DNA of 64,000 nt, taken from Neobacillus cucumis. Its GTDB lineage: Bacteria > Bacillota > Bacilli > Bacillales > Cytobacillaceae. Numbering within the stretch: the stretch's first letter is position 1; every line of letters begins with the position of its first letter. Below the pieces are notes generated by a model that saw only the letters and a program-made list of their open reading frames with translations, had not been told where the DNA came from and did no database searches. A program made the translations under genes and the position numbers. Shown piece by piece: positions 1-9,956 of the stretch. The stretch is taken from assembly GCF_016908975.1 (NCBI RefSeq), contig NZ_JAFBEX010000003.1:186001-250000 (forward strand), in the 5' to 3' direction.

Positions 1-284
1 ACCTTATATTCCATTGTTCGCTTAACATCTCTGCGATCATCAATCCGAATTGTTGTCGCCACTCGTTTGATCCCTTCAGAGAATGGAACCTCATGCATTG
101 CCTGAATAACTTCAAAAAGAACTGGGAGGTCTCCTTCAATAATCGTATTCATTGGTGTTAATTGAAACTTAATTTTCCCTTCCGTTTCATACTGTCTTAA
201 TACCTTTTGAACACTTGCTACGTATTTGCTTACACTTGGTGTTTCAGTTCCAATTGGAATAACTGTCACATCTACAATTGCCAT
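1..284 (-). CDS. yqgV: YqgV-like MTH1187/thiamine-binding family protein (3' end cut off)
   Basis: Read from the ATG at 284 the frame is open to the window edge, giving 94 codons beginning MAIVDVTVIPIGTETPSVSK. This is the start of the small ferredoxin-fold family (PF01910) that includes YqgV of B. subtilis, which is only slightly longer, so little is missing. Relatives bind thiamine-like ligands, but the cellular role is unproven. It lies directly downstream of yqgU on the same strand, with a hairpin terminator between them, so it probably has its own transcription start. The weak ribosome site GGTGATTTG precedes the ATG. Confidence 0.85.
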   Translation of the reverse strand, partial: MAIVDVTVIPIGTETPSVSKYVASVQKVLRQYETEGKIKFQLTPMNTIIEGDLPVLFEVIQAMHEVPFSEGIKRVATTIRIDDRRDVKRTMEYK

Positions 285-347
285 TCAAATCACCATCTTT
301 GTATATTTTGTAACCCTTTGTGATTTTACCATAACCATCTCTAAAGT

Positions 348-379
348 AAAAAAAGAATGACCTTTTCGTCATTCTTTTA
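348..379 (-). terminator. Rho-independent terminator of yqgU
   Basis: On the minus strand AAAAGAATGA pairs with TCATTCTTTT around a short loop and is followed by a T run. The last sense codons and stop of yqgU lie inside the 5' arm. Confidence 0.85.
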
Positions 380-1517
380 TTAAGTCATAGATTTTCTTTT
401 CATTTAAATCAATTATTTTTTCAAAGCTATTACCCATTAATGCTGCATTTCCTGATGGGGAAACTGAAAGAGGAACATTTTCCAATCCTCCTAGAAGGAT
501 CTCACTGCTGCCCTTCTCGAGGTCATAACGCATAAGTTGGAACCCTTCTGAATAGGTATCCTCATCACCACTCGTGAGCGGTTTGAAGGTGATAAATTGC
601 TTCTTTCCCTCACTATAATCATAAAAGGGTACCAGCCAATCTGAATAACTCGTTAACTGTGGGATTGAAAAGCTGAACAACTTCTTTAGCTTCTTATCAA
701 AAAAAGAATAGTCAGCGACAGACTTGTCCTGTTTGTTTGCTGACACTGTCATTAGCATATTCCGATATACTTCAAATTGAATAATATTTGCAAAAACTGT
801 TGTTTCTCCTTCTGTTCCGAATCCATTAAAACTTAGCGGGGCATCCAGTGAAGGACTATTTCGATTCCAATTTAAATACGCAATCTCATCTTTGTTGATC
901 CATTTGATAAAGGGCTCAGGGAAATGAAGAACGGTGGTACTCGCATCCTTCGTATCTAATAAATTTAGTTGAAAGCTCCAGTCTTCCGCAAATTTGGTGA
1001 CAAGAATTTGAGATTCATTATACGGATTCCACTCAAAATCTAAATCATAGGAAGGAAAAGTCTTCTTAAGGAGTTCAGTTCCTTTAGAATCAATGATGGT
1101 AACCAGTCCCTCATTGGAGGATGGTGAGGAATGAATTAATAGATATTTCTTTGATGGGCTGATTTGTACATTGACAATGGGATTTTCTGTTTTATAGATT
1201 AATTTGTTCTTCCCTGTAATAAGATTATAAAGATAGAGATGGGAAGATTGTTTTAAGTTCGTAACATAGAAGATTTGTTGATCTGATAGCCAGCCAATTA
1301 CCTTATAAAACTCTCCTTGATCTGCTGAAATCGATATTGGCATTTTCCATTCCTTGACTAGCGGGACAACTGATTCCTTTGTTTTTTCATCTTTAATGGG
1401 TATTTTTTGTTTAGTTTGTTCCTGTCCGGAACAAGCACTTAAGAAGAGGGACGACAAAATAAAGATTAGCAACATGAATGCATAATTTGCTTGTTTTAGT
1501 GTCTTGAAATGAATCAA
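369..1517 (-). CDS. yqgU: YqgU-type lipoprotein
   Basis: The 382-residue protein begins with a lipoprotein signal: positive residues, a hydrophobic stretch (about residues 13-28) and the lipobox LSAC, so Cys-29 is the likely lipidated residue on the outer face of the membrane. The mature part is Ser/Thr rich and reads like WD/beta-propeller-type repeats (for example KYLLIHSSPSSNEG and LSVSPSGNAALMG), which I take as inference only. Position between yqgT and yqgV matches B. subtilis yqgU. The function is not known. A terminator overlaps its 3' end. Confidence 0.8.
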   Translation of the reverse strand: MIHFKTLKQANYAFMLLIFILSSLFLSACSGQEQTKQKIPIKDEKTKESVVPLVKEWKMPISISADQGEFYKVIGWLSDQQIFYVTNLKQSSHLYLYNLITGKNKLIYKTENPIVNVQISPSKKYLLIHSSPSSNEGLVTIIDSKGTELLKKTFPSYDLDFEWNPYNESQILVTKFAEDWSFQLNLLDTKDASTTVLHFPEPFIKWINKDEIAYLNWNRNSPSLDAPLSFNGFGTEGETTVFANIIQFEVYRNMLMTVSANKQDKSVADYSFFDKKLKKLFSFSIPQLTSYSDWLVPFYDYSEGKKQFITFKPLTSGDEDTYSEGFQLMRYDLEKGSSEILLGGLENVPLSVSPSGNAALMGNSFEKIIDLNEKKIYDLIKE

Positions 1518-1617
1518 GTCGTCTCCTCCTTATCACTATCAATGGAAGATTTAGATGCTAGTTTCACTCTATTGTAATGACAATATTTATAGATTACAAG
1601 TGAAGAACATGTAAAAT

Positions 1618-2805
1618 TTAATAAGTTATGGCCGTCAAAAAAATCTCTTCTGCGCGTTTAAGAATACTTGGAAATTGAGAAAGCGGCAAGGGATTAATCC
1701 CCCTCCCAAGCTCTAAAGTAATGCCTGGTTTTTGATATTTTTGGATAAACCAATCCTTATATCCGGCATGGCTATTAACATAGCGGATGGCGCGATAACC
1801 ACTCACTTTTTCCAATTCCTTAGCCAGTACTTCAGACTCAGCAGGTTCAAGTCCTTCATATCCCCAATAAAATTCCTCTCCTTGCGTATGGAATGCAAGA
1901 ACTAAATGGAACAGATTCTTTTCTGTTAAATCTGCAATAGCGACCGCTTCCGGTTCTGTTAAGGGTTCAATCCCTGGAAAATCTCTAGGTGCGGGTGACT
2001 TTGGTTTTTTATTTTTCCGGCAAATGTCCCAGTTAGCTGGGAATTGATTATTTAAATCAATTCCTCTTATATTTGCTTTCCAATGGATAAAGTCTTCACT
2101 GCCTTCATTTATTTCGATTAGGTCTTTTCGTAAGTGATTAGGTGGTCCGTTTAACACTAAATCTACTCCATCAGGGTTCACCATTGGAACAATGGATAAC
2201 TCAACACCCTCGTAAAGAGCTAAAGGCTCCTTCCCTCTAATTAAAAGTCCATTGGTTATGGCTAGTAAATATCGATTTAATAAATTCATGAGAACCATGG
2301 TAGTAATCCATTCATTAGCATGGAAGGAAGCATTCATATGTATTTTCTTTTCTCCCTTTCCAATCCTAATTTCATCAATGGAGTTTCCCAAAACACTTGA
2401 GCCAATCTTAGATACTTCTATAAAAGGATAGGTCCTTTTAAGATATTTAATAAATTTGACTAACCTTTTATAATCTAAGGGAGTTTCTGTTGTACCGAAG
2501 GGAACCATTACCTTTTCAGGTACAAAAATCTTCTCACTTACCATTAAGTGATTTGCGTCTTTGGATTGATTTAAAAGGAAAAGGGCATCAATCTCTATTC
2601 CACTTCGCACAGCTATTTTTTCAAACGTATCTCCTTCTCTAACCGCATATGGTACTGAAGCATATCCTGGAATATGAATTTTGTCCGCTGGTTTTATCTT
2701 GGTCAGGATTGTGTTGGAGTTTGAATCCATGATTAATCTAAGTGGAATTTTAAATAACCGGCTATAATAATCAAATGTATCCCCAGATCTAACACTGATT
2801 TCCAT
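1618..2805 (-). CDS. yqgT: LysM/M14 peptidoglycan gamma-D-glutamyl-L-diamino acid endopeptidase (YqgT-like)
   Basis: The protein has two N-terminal LysM-like segments (RSGDTFDYYSRLFKIPLRLI and VREGDTFEKIAVRSGIEID) followed by an M14 zinc carboxypeptidase domain. Zinc ligands are seen in SFHANEW (HxxE) and LAFHTQGEE, and the catalytic Glu in GITLELGRG. The family cleaves the gamma-D-Glu to diaminopimelate bond of peptidoglycan stem peptides, as in sporulation or muropeptide turnover. I chose the ATG at 2805 because GGAGGAAAGTAT precedes it; the longer frame to 2874 would read through a terminator stem. That leaves 395 residues, near the B. subtilis length, with no obvious signal peptide. Confidence 0.88.
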   Translation of the reverse strand: MEISVRSGDTFDYYSRLFKIPLRLIMDSNSNTILTKIKPADKIHIPGYASVPYAVREGDTFEKIAVRSGIEIDALFLLNQSKDANHLMVSEKIFVPEKVMVPFGTTETPLDYKRLVKFIKYLKRTYPFIEVSKIGSSVLGNSIDEIRIGKGEKKIHMNASFHANEWITTMVLMNLLNRYLLAITNGLLIRGKEPLALYEGVELSIVPMVNPDGVDLVLNGPPNHLRKDLIEINEGSEDFIHWKANIRGIDLNNQFPANWDICRKNKKPKSPAPRDFPGIEPLTEPEAVAIADLTEKNLFHLVLAFHTQGEEFYWGYEGLEPAESEVLAKELEKVSGYRAIRYVNSHAGYKDWFIQKYQKPGITLELGRGINPLPLSQFPSILKRAEEIFLTAITY

Positions 2806-2843
2806 ATACTTTCCTCCCATCACAAAGAGGATATGAAGAAAAG

Positions 2844-2896
2844 AAAAAAAAAATGATGAAAACCCGTAGGTCAACGGGTTTTCATCATTTTTTTTC
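2844..2896 (-). terminator. Strong terminator between yqgQ and yqgT
   Basis: A nearly perfect long hairpin (AAATGATGAAAACCCGT pairing with ACGGGTTTTCATCATTT) is followed by a T run on the minus strand. The stop codon of yqgQ sits in the 5' arm. It should separate the yqgP-yqgQ transcript from yqgT. Confidence 0.9.
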
Positions 2897-3085
2897 TTTT
2901 AGAACTTGGATCTCATGTCGTAATATTAACAAAGCAGACTGATACTCTTTTGGTTCAATTATTTGCGCTTGATATAAGTCTTTTAACTCCGCTTCCATAA
3001 GCTGCAAGTCACCCATTCTATCACCAACATAAATAATTGTTCCAAACTGTTTTAAAAATTGCTGAATATCATAAATAGTCTTCAT
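2885..3085 (-). CDS. yqgQ: YqgQ family small protein (DUF910)
   Basis: This 66-residue soluble protein begins MKTIYDIQQFLKQFGTIIYV and has the charged helical pattern of the YqgQ family, of which a three-helix structure is known but no function. A good GGAGGGGG site precedes the ATG. It follows yqgP after about 90 bases, as in B. subtilis. There the next gene is the glucokinase glcK; here a terminator and yqgT follow instead. Confidence 0.85.
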   Translation of the reverse strand: MKTIYDIQQFLKQFGTIIYVGDRMGDLQLMEAELKDLYQAQIIEPKEYQSALLILRHEIQVLKEKK

Positions 3086-3176
3086 TTTAGTACCCCCTCC
3101 TTTATTCTTGATGGAGAGCCCAATCTTCTTTTTCTAAAAAAGTATAACCCAAGCTCCGTTTTACAACAAGATATTC

Positions 3177-4739
3177 CTAATTCCCTGTTTCGGAAGATTG
3201 AAGCTGTTGATTAATCTCTTGTACAAGCTCAGAATATTGCTGATTTGATGGATCTAGTTTTGCTGCTTTGTCGGCATTCTGTTTAGCCTGTTTGAGATCA
3301 TTTTGTTCCAGGTCAATCAACGCAAGATTAAAATAGGCCTCGTCGAATGTCGAGTCAAGTTGAATCGCTTTTTGTAAGTGTTTTTTTGCTTCAGGGAGCT
3401 GATTTTTCTTTATTTCCACGTAAGACAATAAAAAATAAGTTCGTTCTGAAAGATTGTCTGCGTTCGCCTCAGTTTCCTTTAATAGCTTGTATGCTTGATC
3501 ATATTTACCTTGTTTTACATAGTCCTCTGCCAGCATGATGCTTGAATTTTCATCTTTGGTTTGAGCGGATGAACTAAACCCATAAGCTAAAGAAGTATAA
3601 ACAATCGAAAAAGAAGCAATTAAAAATACTAATTGCCATAAGAGCTGTTTCTTTTTAGGAAAATAGGTAATTCCAGCTGCAAGGAATCCCCCAGCTAAAC
3701 CGCCAAGATGTCCTGCATTATCAATACCAGATGCTGAAAAACCAAATACAAGATTGATACCAAGAACAACAATAATATTCCATCCCATTGTCCTAAAAAA
3801 TAATTTTGGGAACATGGCGCCAAAATACAATAGAGCCCCAAAGCAGCCAAAAATGGCACCGCTCGCCCCTGCAGATAGGTTTGGACTAAAAAGAAAGCTG
3901 GCAATAACCCCCGTAAATCCCGCAAACAAATAAATAAAAGTAAAACGAGCTTTACCGAATATCCTTTCTACTGTCGTACCGAGATAATATAATGCAAGGC
4001 TGTTCATCGCCAGATGCAGAAAACCAATATGTAGAAAAACAGGTGTGATGAATCTCCACCATTCACCTTCATAAATCAAAGCGTTTTCCTTAGCACCATA
4101 CTTGATGAGTGTCGATGTATTTGTGCTTCCTCCTTTTAGCTCTAACCAGAGAAAGACGAGCAGTTGTATAATGATAAACACATAAGTAAACACTGGCTTG
4201 CTATTAAACAGAATTTCTCGTTCTGCCTTTACCTTCCTATTAGCAAGATTTAAGGCAGACCTTTTTAATTCCTCAACTTCTTGTTCTGTGTAATCCTCTT
4301 GAACTTCAAAGTGAACATCACTGTTTAGCGTTTCAGATAAACGCTCAAAGCCTGTTTCAAGCTGCTCGCTTGTCAAAAGTATGGAAGTTACACTCGTTTT
4401 ATTCCCTTGCGGAAAAATAAACGATTTTGCAAGTCGATATTCATACTCATCTACAGGTGGAAACTTACTGACATAAATATTCAGTACACTTATTTCATTT
4501 TTACTGATTTGCTTACGCACTCTTTCCCCATTAGCCGCCGTATATTCAATATCCCTCTGCATCGCATTGCTCCAATCCAAATCATGGAGCAGCATACGAA
4601 TAATCGGGACTTTCTTATTTTCTAATTTTTCAAGCCACAGTTCTTTCTGGTTTTCAAATAATTGAATAACTCGATAGCCATGATCTGAGATGAATGAATA
4701 GGCCAGCCTCCAAAAGATGTAACCTTGTCTATGATTCAT
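3177..4739 (-). CDS. yqgP: Rhomboid-family intramembrane serine protease with TPR tail (GluP/YqgP)
   Basis: The 520-residue protein has three parts: a soluble N-terminal domain (about 1-180), a rhomboid membrane core (about 185-390) and C-terminal TPR repeats (about 400-510, with YDQAYKLLKETEANADN and FNLALIDLEQNDLKQAKQNA). The catalytic pair is visible as Ser in GASGAIFG and His in DNAGHLGGLAGG, plus the HLAMNS motif in the second helix. B. subtilis GluP is about the same size; it cuts within membrane proteins and takes part in turnover of a Mg/Mn transporter together with FtsH. The ATG at 4739 has AGGGGAG upstream. Confidence 0.95.
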   Translation of the reverse strand: MNHRQGYIFWRLAYSFISDHGYRVIQLFENQKELWLEKLENKKVPIIRMLLHDLDWSNAMQRDIEYTAANGERVRKQISKNEISVLNIYVSKFPPVDEYEYRLAKSFIFPQGNKTSVTSILLTSEQLETGFERLSETLNSDVHFEVQEDYTEQEVEELKRSALNLANRKVKAEREILFNSKPVFTYVFIIIQLLVFLWLELKGGSTNTSTLIKYGAKENALIYEGEWWRFITPVFLHIGFLHLAMNSLALYYLGTTVERIFGKARFTFIYLFAGFTGVIASFLFSPNLSAGASGAIFGCFGALLYFGAMFPKLFFRTMGWNIIVVLGINLVFGFSASGIDNAGHLGGLAGGFLAAGITYFPKKKQLLWQLVFLIASFSIVYTSLAYGFSSSAQTKDENSSIMLAEDYVKQGKYDQAYKLLKETEANADNLSERTYFLLSYVEIKKNQLPEAKKHLQKAIQLDSTFDEAYFNLALIDLEQNDLKQAKQNADKAAKLDPSNQQYSELVQEINQQLQSSETGN

Positions 4740-4912
4740 TTCTCCCCTGCTTTCTTACAGAATAGTGAAAGTATTTTGCTATGATAGACTTAATATGTCA
4801 TCTTTCATATTTTATGAATTCATTTTTACCCGTTTCTTACATTATAAACGAAATGCACCTTTTGCTATTGTTTAAACACCTAAAGAATGCATATTTAACA
4901 AAATCGACAGGA

Positions 4913-5046
4913 ACAAAAGCGCAAGCGCCTTGAACAGCCCCGACAAGCATAAGCCACTCAGGGTAAGAAGGCGTTCTTTGCCTTCATTCCCTGAGTGGCT
5001 GTAGACCATCGAGGGGCTAGACGCTGGAGCTGGACGTCGACAGTCC
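4913..5046 (+). repeat. Dispersed intergenic repeat, family A, copy 1 (diverged)
   Basis: This occupies most of the 379-base gap between yqgP and the yqgO-like gene. It starts AAAAGCGCAAGCGCC and ends GGAGCTGGAC like the other family copies. The central hairpin pairs CCACTCAGGG with CCCTGAGTGG, and an outer helix pairs AGCCCC with GGGGCT. The remainder of the gap (4740-4912) holds only AT-rich sequence, presumably the yqgP promoter, which I could not place confidently. Confidence 0.8.
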
Positions 5047-5118
5047 TTTTATTAACAGTTATCCACAAGCGAAAATTTTATATTTTCTAAACGATAAATA
5101 GAAAGCCATCTGTGGTTT

Positions 5119-5313
5119 TCACCGTTCAGATGGCCCTCCAAATACTGATGAAATTAATTTTTGCCTTACCCCTGGGAAGCTCATAAAGGAGCCTACTGCA
5201 AGTCTACGCATCCAGCCAGTACCGATTAAGACATTGATAATTCTGTACCTGAATTTAAATACAACATAACCAATGGAACCTATCATAAAAATAGATGTTA
5301 ATATTCGAGACAT
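5119..5313 (-). CDS. Small YqgO-like protein of unknown function
   Basis: A 64-residue frame starts at an ATG behind a strong AGGAGG site, so it is very likely real. The N-terminal 18 residues are hydrophobic (ILTSIFMIGSIGYVVF), suggesting one membrane segment, and the rest is basic. In B. subtilis a comparably small gene, yqgO, lies next to yqgP, and I suggest orthology on position and size only. It lies downstream of the ldh terminator, so is probably transcribed separately. Confidence 0.65.
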   Translation of the reverse strand: MSRILTSIFMIGSIGYVVFKFRYRIINVLIGTGWMRRLAVGSFMSFPGVRQKLISSVFGGPSER

Positions 5314-5369
5314 TACACATCCCTCCTACTTAATATTCTGTGACGATTCACAAGAATTATCCCAAAAAG

Positions 5370-5409
5370 AAAAGAAAAGGGAAGGATTTTGAGAATCCTT
5401 CCCTTTTCT

Positions 5410-5411
<2 letters not shown>
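5370..5411 (-). terminator. Terminator of ldh
   Basis: A long hairpin pairs AAAGAAAAGGGAAGGATT with AATCCTTCCCTTTTCTTT, starting right at the ldh stop codon, with a short T-rich tail on the minus strand. Confidence 0.85.
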
Positions 5412-6378
<967 letters not shown>

Positions 6379-6434
6379 TCACTTTCATAGTTTAATGCTG
6401 AGTAAACATTAATATGAATCAATGTAAAATTTTA

Positions 6435-7220
6435 TCAAAAAAATCTAAAAATTACGATTGATAACACCGCAGCAATAAAACCTGAAAGAAAATTCACCAT
6501 ATCATTATCCACCATTGTGAATCCTTTTATTCTTTTGGTTGGGATCTGACAATGTTTCTTTTTTTCCGTCGTTATTCCGCATTCCACACAAATATATAAT
6601 TGTTGATAAAAGGCACCAAATAACGTATCTAAGACATTACCGATAAAGCCAAATAGGAAAACAATCATAACTACATAAATTCCTGTATCGAAAAGCAAAT
6701 AACTTAATATGGAGATAAAAAAAGCCCCCGCGAAAGCAGCAGCAGTGCCTAATCCACTAATGGCACCTGATGTTCCTCTTTCAATCCGTTTAAATGTTCT
6801 TATGTATATTGGTTTTTTCCTGCTTAGACTCCCAATTTCCGATGCCCATGTATCCGAGTTGGCGCTCGCCAAACAAACCATAAATCCTAACATCCATATT
6901 TGCTCATGTTGAAAGGAATATAGAAGGCTAAAAAAAGAGGCAGCTCCCCCGTTAGCAAAGACTTGAAGCCAATCTCTTGTCCCCCCTTTTGCCAGTTTTT
7001 CTTCTATTTCTCGTTTAACAGAACTTTTATATTTTGACCAATAGTTTGAAGAAACAAAAAAGGCACCGATTAGCGCAAGTCCATTAAGACCAAAACCAGC
7101 ATTTACGGACAGACCAACCAGAATTGCTGCAAAAGCACCGGATAAGGTCAATGATTTAAATAAGTATCCAGATATCGCTCCAACGATTATGACAATAGCA
7201 ATCAATAAGCTTACTATCAT
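6435..7220 (-). CDS. DUF92 family membrane protein
   Basis: The 261-residue protein has about six hydrophobic segments and the DUF92 signature ASANSDTWASEIG followed by GTSGAISGLGTAAAF. The plant member VTE6 is a phytyl-phosphate kinase, so a role in prenyl-phosphate metabolism is possible but only inferred. The gene overlaps the stop of yqgN by four bases (ATGA), indicating translational coupling with the folate gene. No closely related gene occupies this spot in the B. subtilis order I remember. Confidence 0.85.
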   Translation of the reverse strand: MIVSLLIAIVIIVGAISGYLFKSLTLSGAFAAILVGLSVNAGFGLNGLALIGAFFVSSNYWSKYKSSVKREIEEKLAKGGTRDWLQVFANGGAASFFSLLYSFQHEQIWMLGFMVCLASANSDTWASEIGSLSRKKPIYIRTFKRIERGTSGAISGLGTAAAFAGAFFISILSYLLFDTGIYVVMIVFLFGFIGNVLDTLFGAFYQQLYICVECGITTEKKKHCQIPTKRIKGFTMVDNDMVNFLSGFIAAVLSIVIFRFF

Positions 7221-7783
7221 TTGATTAAGATAACCTCTTGGTTTGTTATAATTTTTGAAACAGGAATATCATGTGTTTCAATTGGAAACTGCGGAATGAT
7301 TTGCTGTTGGAATGCTAATGATAAGGTTTTACCTGCATAAGTAGATAAAAAACGATCATAATATCCACCGCCAAATCCTAATCGAAATCCAGCCCTTGTA
7401 TAAGCTAGTCCTGGAACGATAACTAAATCGACTAAATCTGAATTAACTTCAACAGTTAATGCCTCAATTGGTTCAAAGAGCCCATAAAAGACCATTTCTA
7501 ACTGAGAAAACTCGGAAAGGGTTCTGAAAGATAATCTTTTATCTTTTGGATGACACCTTGGTACTACTATTTTTTTTCCCTGTTCCCATGCTTGACGAAT
7601 AATTTGATATGTATCTACTTCAGGAAGTCTTGAAACATAAATTCCTATAACCTTAGCTTTTTTCCAATCATCATCATCATATAAAGTTTGGGCGATTCTA
7701 TAGGAATAATCTTCATAAAGGGGTCTTGGTAGTTTCGAAAGAGTTTCTTTAACCTGATTTCGTACAATTGTTTTATCAGTCAC
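7217..7783 (-). CDS. yqgN: 5-formyltetrahydrofolate cyclo-ligase
   Basis: This 188-residue enzyme converts 5-formyl-THF to 5,10-methenyl-THF using ATP, returning the folate to one-carbon metabolism. Family motifs are clear: KVIGIYVSRLPEVDT near the N-terminus, VPGLAYTRAGFRLGFGGGYYDRFL near the C-terminus. The start is GTG at 7783 with GGAGG seven bases upstream. It is preceded by rpmG with a terminator between, and coupled to the DUF92 gene. Confidence 0.93.
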   Translation of the reverse strand: MTDKTIVRNQVKETLSKLPRPLYEDYSYRIAQTLYDDDDWKKAKVIGIYVSRLPEVDTYQIIRQAWEQGKKIVVPRCHPKDKRLSFRTLSEFSQLEMVFYGLFEPIEALTVEVNSDLVDLVIVPGLAYTRAGFRLGFGGGYYDRFLSTYAGKTLSLAFQQQIIPQFPIETHDIPVSKIITNQEVILIK

Positions 7784-7811
7784 AAGTTAACCTCCCTACT
7801 TTTTAAGCAAC

Positions 7812-7840
7812 AAAAAAAGCAGCAGGAAGCCCTACTGCTT
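7812..7840 (-). terminator. Terminator of rpmG
   Basis: AGCAGTAGG pairs with CCTGCTGCT around GCTT, followed by seven Ts on the minus strand, immediately at the rpmG stop. Confidence 0.85.
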
Positions 7841-7988
7841 ATTTTGTTTCGCGATGTGCTGTTGTACGCTTTTCTCTTGGGCAATATTTCTTAAGCTCAA
7901 GACGATCTGGGTTGTTACGTTTATTTTTTGTTGAAATATAGTTACGATCTCCACACTCAGTGCAAGCTAACGTAATATTTACACGCAT
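7839..7988 (-). CDS. rpmG: Large-subunit ribosomal protein L33
   Basis: A 49-residue frame reads [20 protein letters not shown] through to HRETK, a full L33 of the RpmGA type. Cysteines occur as C9-x2-C12 and a single later C36 in KKYCPREK, so the fourth zinc-type Cys of some L33 paralogs is absent. GGAGGGAAATAAAC precedes the ATG. Terminated by its own hairpin. Confidence 0.95.
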   Translation of the reverse strand: MRVNITLACTECGDRNYISTKNKRNNPDRLELKKYCPREKRTTAHRETK

Positions 7989-8049
7989 GTTTATTTCCCT
8001 CCAAACGATTAAGCTGTTCGTTCATACGACTTTTCTATAATATCACTTT

Positions 8050-8682
8050 TCAAAGGGAAATGCTAGTATGTTTTTTAAGAAGTGCTTTTTCTAGCGTAAG
8101 CACCTCCGCTTTGCTTGCCCCATTTATAGACCAGGTGTCCATTTTACATGTTTCATGCGGCTCGATAATCATGCTCATCGTAAAGATACTAGCCGCGGGT
8201 CCTTTTGACATTGGTTGATATTTTAAGTTTCCTTTTTCAATTGAACTCCAAATTCGGTCGGTATATGCATACCTCAAAGGTATAGCCGTATATTCTTTCA
8301 TGTCAGCTTTATCACAGTAACCATTCACCAGATACACTGTATGATCTGTATGATGAAAAAGGTGTTTTTCAATTGGAGAAACAAAGGTTAGATGCTTTTG
8401 TCCAATATTTGAAAAGTGATGCATGGCTAAAAATTGAACCTGAATGCTCTTTTGACTATGATTGCTTACATACACACTAGAGAGGCTTATTTTAGATTGT
8501 ATTTGTTCCTGCTTGACCTTTATAGCCAATAATTTATCATAAATCACTTTTTCCATGGTATTTTGCAGCCAAAGGTATTTTCCATTCACCCATATACCAG
8601 GAACAAATTGAAGTCCATCCGTTACAACTTCAAGATTAGCGGCTTGTTTAATTTTTTGTAGTTCAGTCTTTAAATTCATCAT
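8050..8682 (-). CDS. Unknown protein in the DUF4912/glycosyltransferase cluster
   Basis: I do not recognise this 210-residue protein. It has no signal peptide or membrane segment. The sequence looks beta-rich and soluble, with aromatic patches such as GIWVNGKYLWLQ and IPLRYAYTDRIW, and a sentence-like C-terminal block MIIEPHETCKMDTWSI. It follows the GT4 gene by 20 bases, so it is very likely co-transcribed and may serve the same polysaccharide or glycoconjugate process. Three ATGs in a row follow AGGTG; I chose the middle one by spacing. Confidence 0.7.
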   Translation of the reverse strand: MMNLKTELQKIKQAANLEVVTDGLQFVPGIWVNGKYLWLQNTMEKVIYDKLLAIKVKQEQIQSKISLSSVYVSNHSQKSIQVQFLAMHHFSNIGQKHLTFVSPIEKHLFHHTDHTVYLVNGYCDKADMKEYTAIPLRYAYTDRIWSSIEKGNLKYQPMSKGPAASIFTMSMIIEPHETCKMDTWSINGASKAEVLTLEKALLKKHTSISL

Positions 8683-8702
8683 CATGAACACCTATTTATC
8701 AG

Positions 8703-9956
8703 TTATTTTGCGTTGCTTTTTGCTCCTTCTATATATGCCCGTTTGCTTAATATCGTATCTTCCATAACCCTGATTGTTTCAGCAGCAATCCGTTTCCAAC
8801 CATACAGACTTTCAACAATTTGTTTGCCCTTATTGCCAATTTCTTTCGCTTTTTCAGGGTGATTGATTAGAAATTCTATTTGTTCTAACAAACTTTGAGA
8901 ATTCCCTGGTACCATGAGCATTCCTGATTGTAGATGCTTGACAATACCTTTCATCCCACCTGTATTGGAAACAACTGTTGGTTTTCCAAGAACCATCGTT
9001 TCTAACACAACAATCCCAAAAGGTTCATAGAGGCTAGGGATTACCGCTATTTCACATCCCTGTATAAGGACATTTCGTTGGTCATCTGTGACGTACCCTA
9101 TAAACAAGACATGCTCATTCAAACCACGCTCAAACACTTGTTTTTGATAATTCTTCAATCTCGGTCCTTTACCTGCTATTACGAAAATATAGTCTCGTTT
9201 CTGTTCCTTTACAATGGCTGCCGCTTCAATGATGGTATCAAATCCTTTTTCTTCCACTATTCTTCCTAACGAAAAAATATATCTTCTATCTTTTAATTCA
9301 GGAAAAATCACAGGAAACTCCGGCTCGACCGTTACTGGTTCAATTCCATTAGGAATGACATTCATTCTTTCTACAGGCAGATTAAAGACTTCTTTAAGCT
9401 CATTTTTCATAAAGTCACTGCATACAATGATTTGGTCTGATTCAAAGATTAATTGCTGTTCCTTTTCATGAATAAATCGTTGCATCTCATTATGGATTCC
9501 CTTATTTCTACCATGTTCTGTCGCATGTATGGTCGTTAAAAGTGGAAGACCCATTAGTTCCTTTAAGGAAATGGCTGCTGCTCCTACAAGCCAATCGTGA
9601 GCATGAATGAGGTTAAATTCTAACTCAGCCGCTAGCTGTTCTGCTTTCAACGCCATCGCTAAATTTAGACCTGCAATCCAGGAGAGGAAGTTATCATCAT
9701 ATTGATTAATAGGCTTAACGCGATGGACCTTGACCCCATTCATCACTTCAGATTCCGGTAGATTATGCTGACCCGCAGTCAGAACATGAACGTCATGTCC
9801 CAGTTCTGCCAAATAGCTTGATAATCCAAACACATGTCTTGAAAGCCCTCCTACAATATTCGGTGGAAACTCCCAGCAAAGCACCACTATGCTTAGTTTC
9901 CTAGTTGTTGTTTCTTTTAAATCCTGATCCATTAATGAAGTTGGTTGTTTATTCAT
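8703..9956 (-). CDS. GT4-family glycosyltransferase (glycogen/starch-synthase-like, YqgM-like)
   Basis: The 417-residue GT-B enzyme opens with LSIVVLCWEFPPNIVGGLSR, the acceptor-side glycine loop typical of GT4/GT5 synthases. It carries the donor-side motif EPFGIVVLETMVLGKPTVVS with the paired Glu residues, and LIHAHDWL in the N-terminal domain. The sugar donor and acceptor cannot be read from sequence. The start at 9956 (AGGTG six bases upstream) overlaps the DUF4912 gene by eight bases, so the two are coupled. Position matches B. subtilis yqgM, annotated as a putative glycosyltransferase. Confidence 0.88.
   Translation of the reverse strand: MNKQPTSLMDQDLKETTTRKLSIVVLCWEFPPNIVGGLSRHVFGLSSYLAELGHDVHVLTAGQHNLPESEVMNGVKVHRVKPINQYDDNFLSWIAGLNLAMALKAEQLAAELEFNLIHAHDWLVGAAAISLKELMGLPLLTTIHATEHGRNKGIHNEMQRFIHEKEQQLIFESDQIIVCSDFMKNELKEVFNLPVERMNVIPNGIEPVTVEPEFPVIFPELKDRRYIFSLGRIVEEKGFDTIIEAAAIVKEQKRDYIFVIAGKGPRLKNYQKQVFERGLNEHVLFIGYVTDDQRNVLIQGCEIAVIPSLYEPFGIVVLETMVLGKPTVVSNTGGMKGIVKHLQSGMLMVPGNSQSLLEQIEFLINHPEKAKEIGNKGKQIVESLYGWKRIAAETIRVMEDTILSKRAYIEGAKSNAK

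Noticed and set aside
2806-2874. Extended N-terminus for yqgT
   Set aside because: It would place the terminator stem inside coding sequence; the internal ATG has a better ribosome site.
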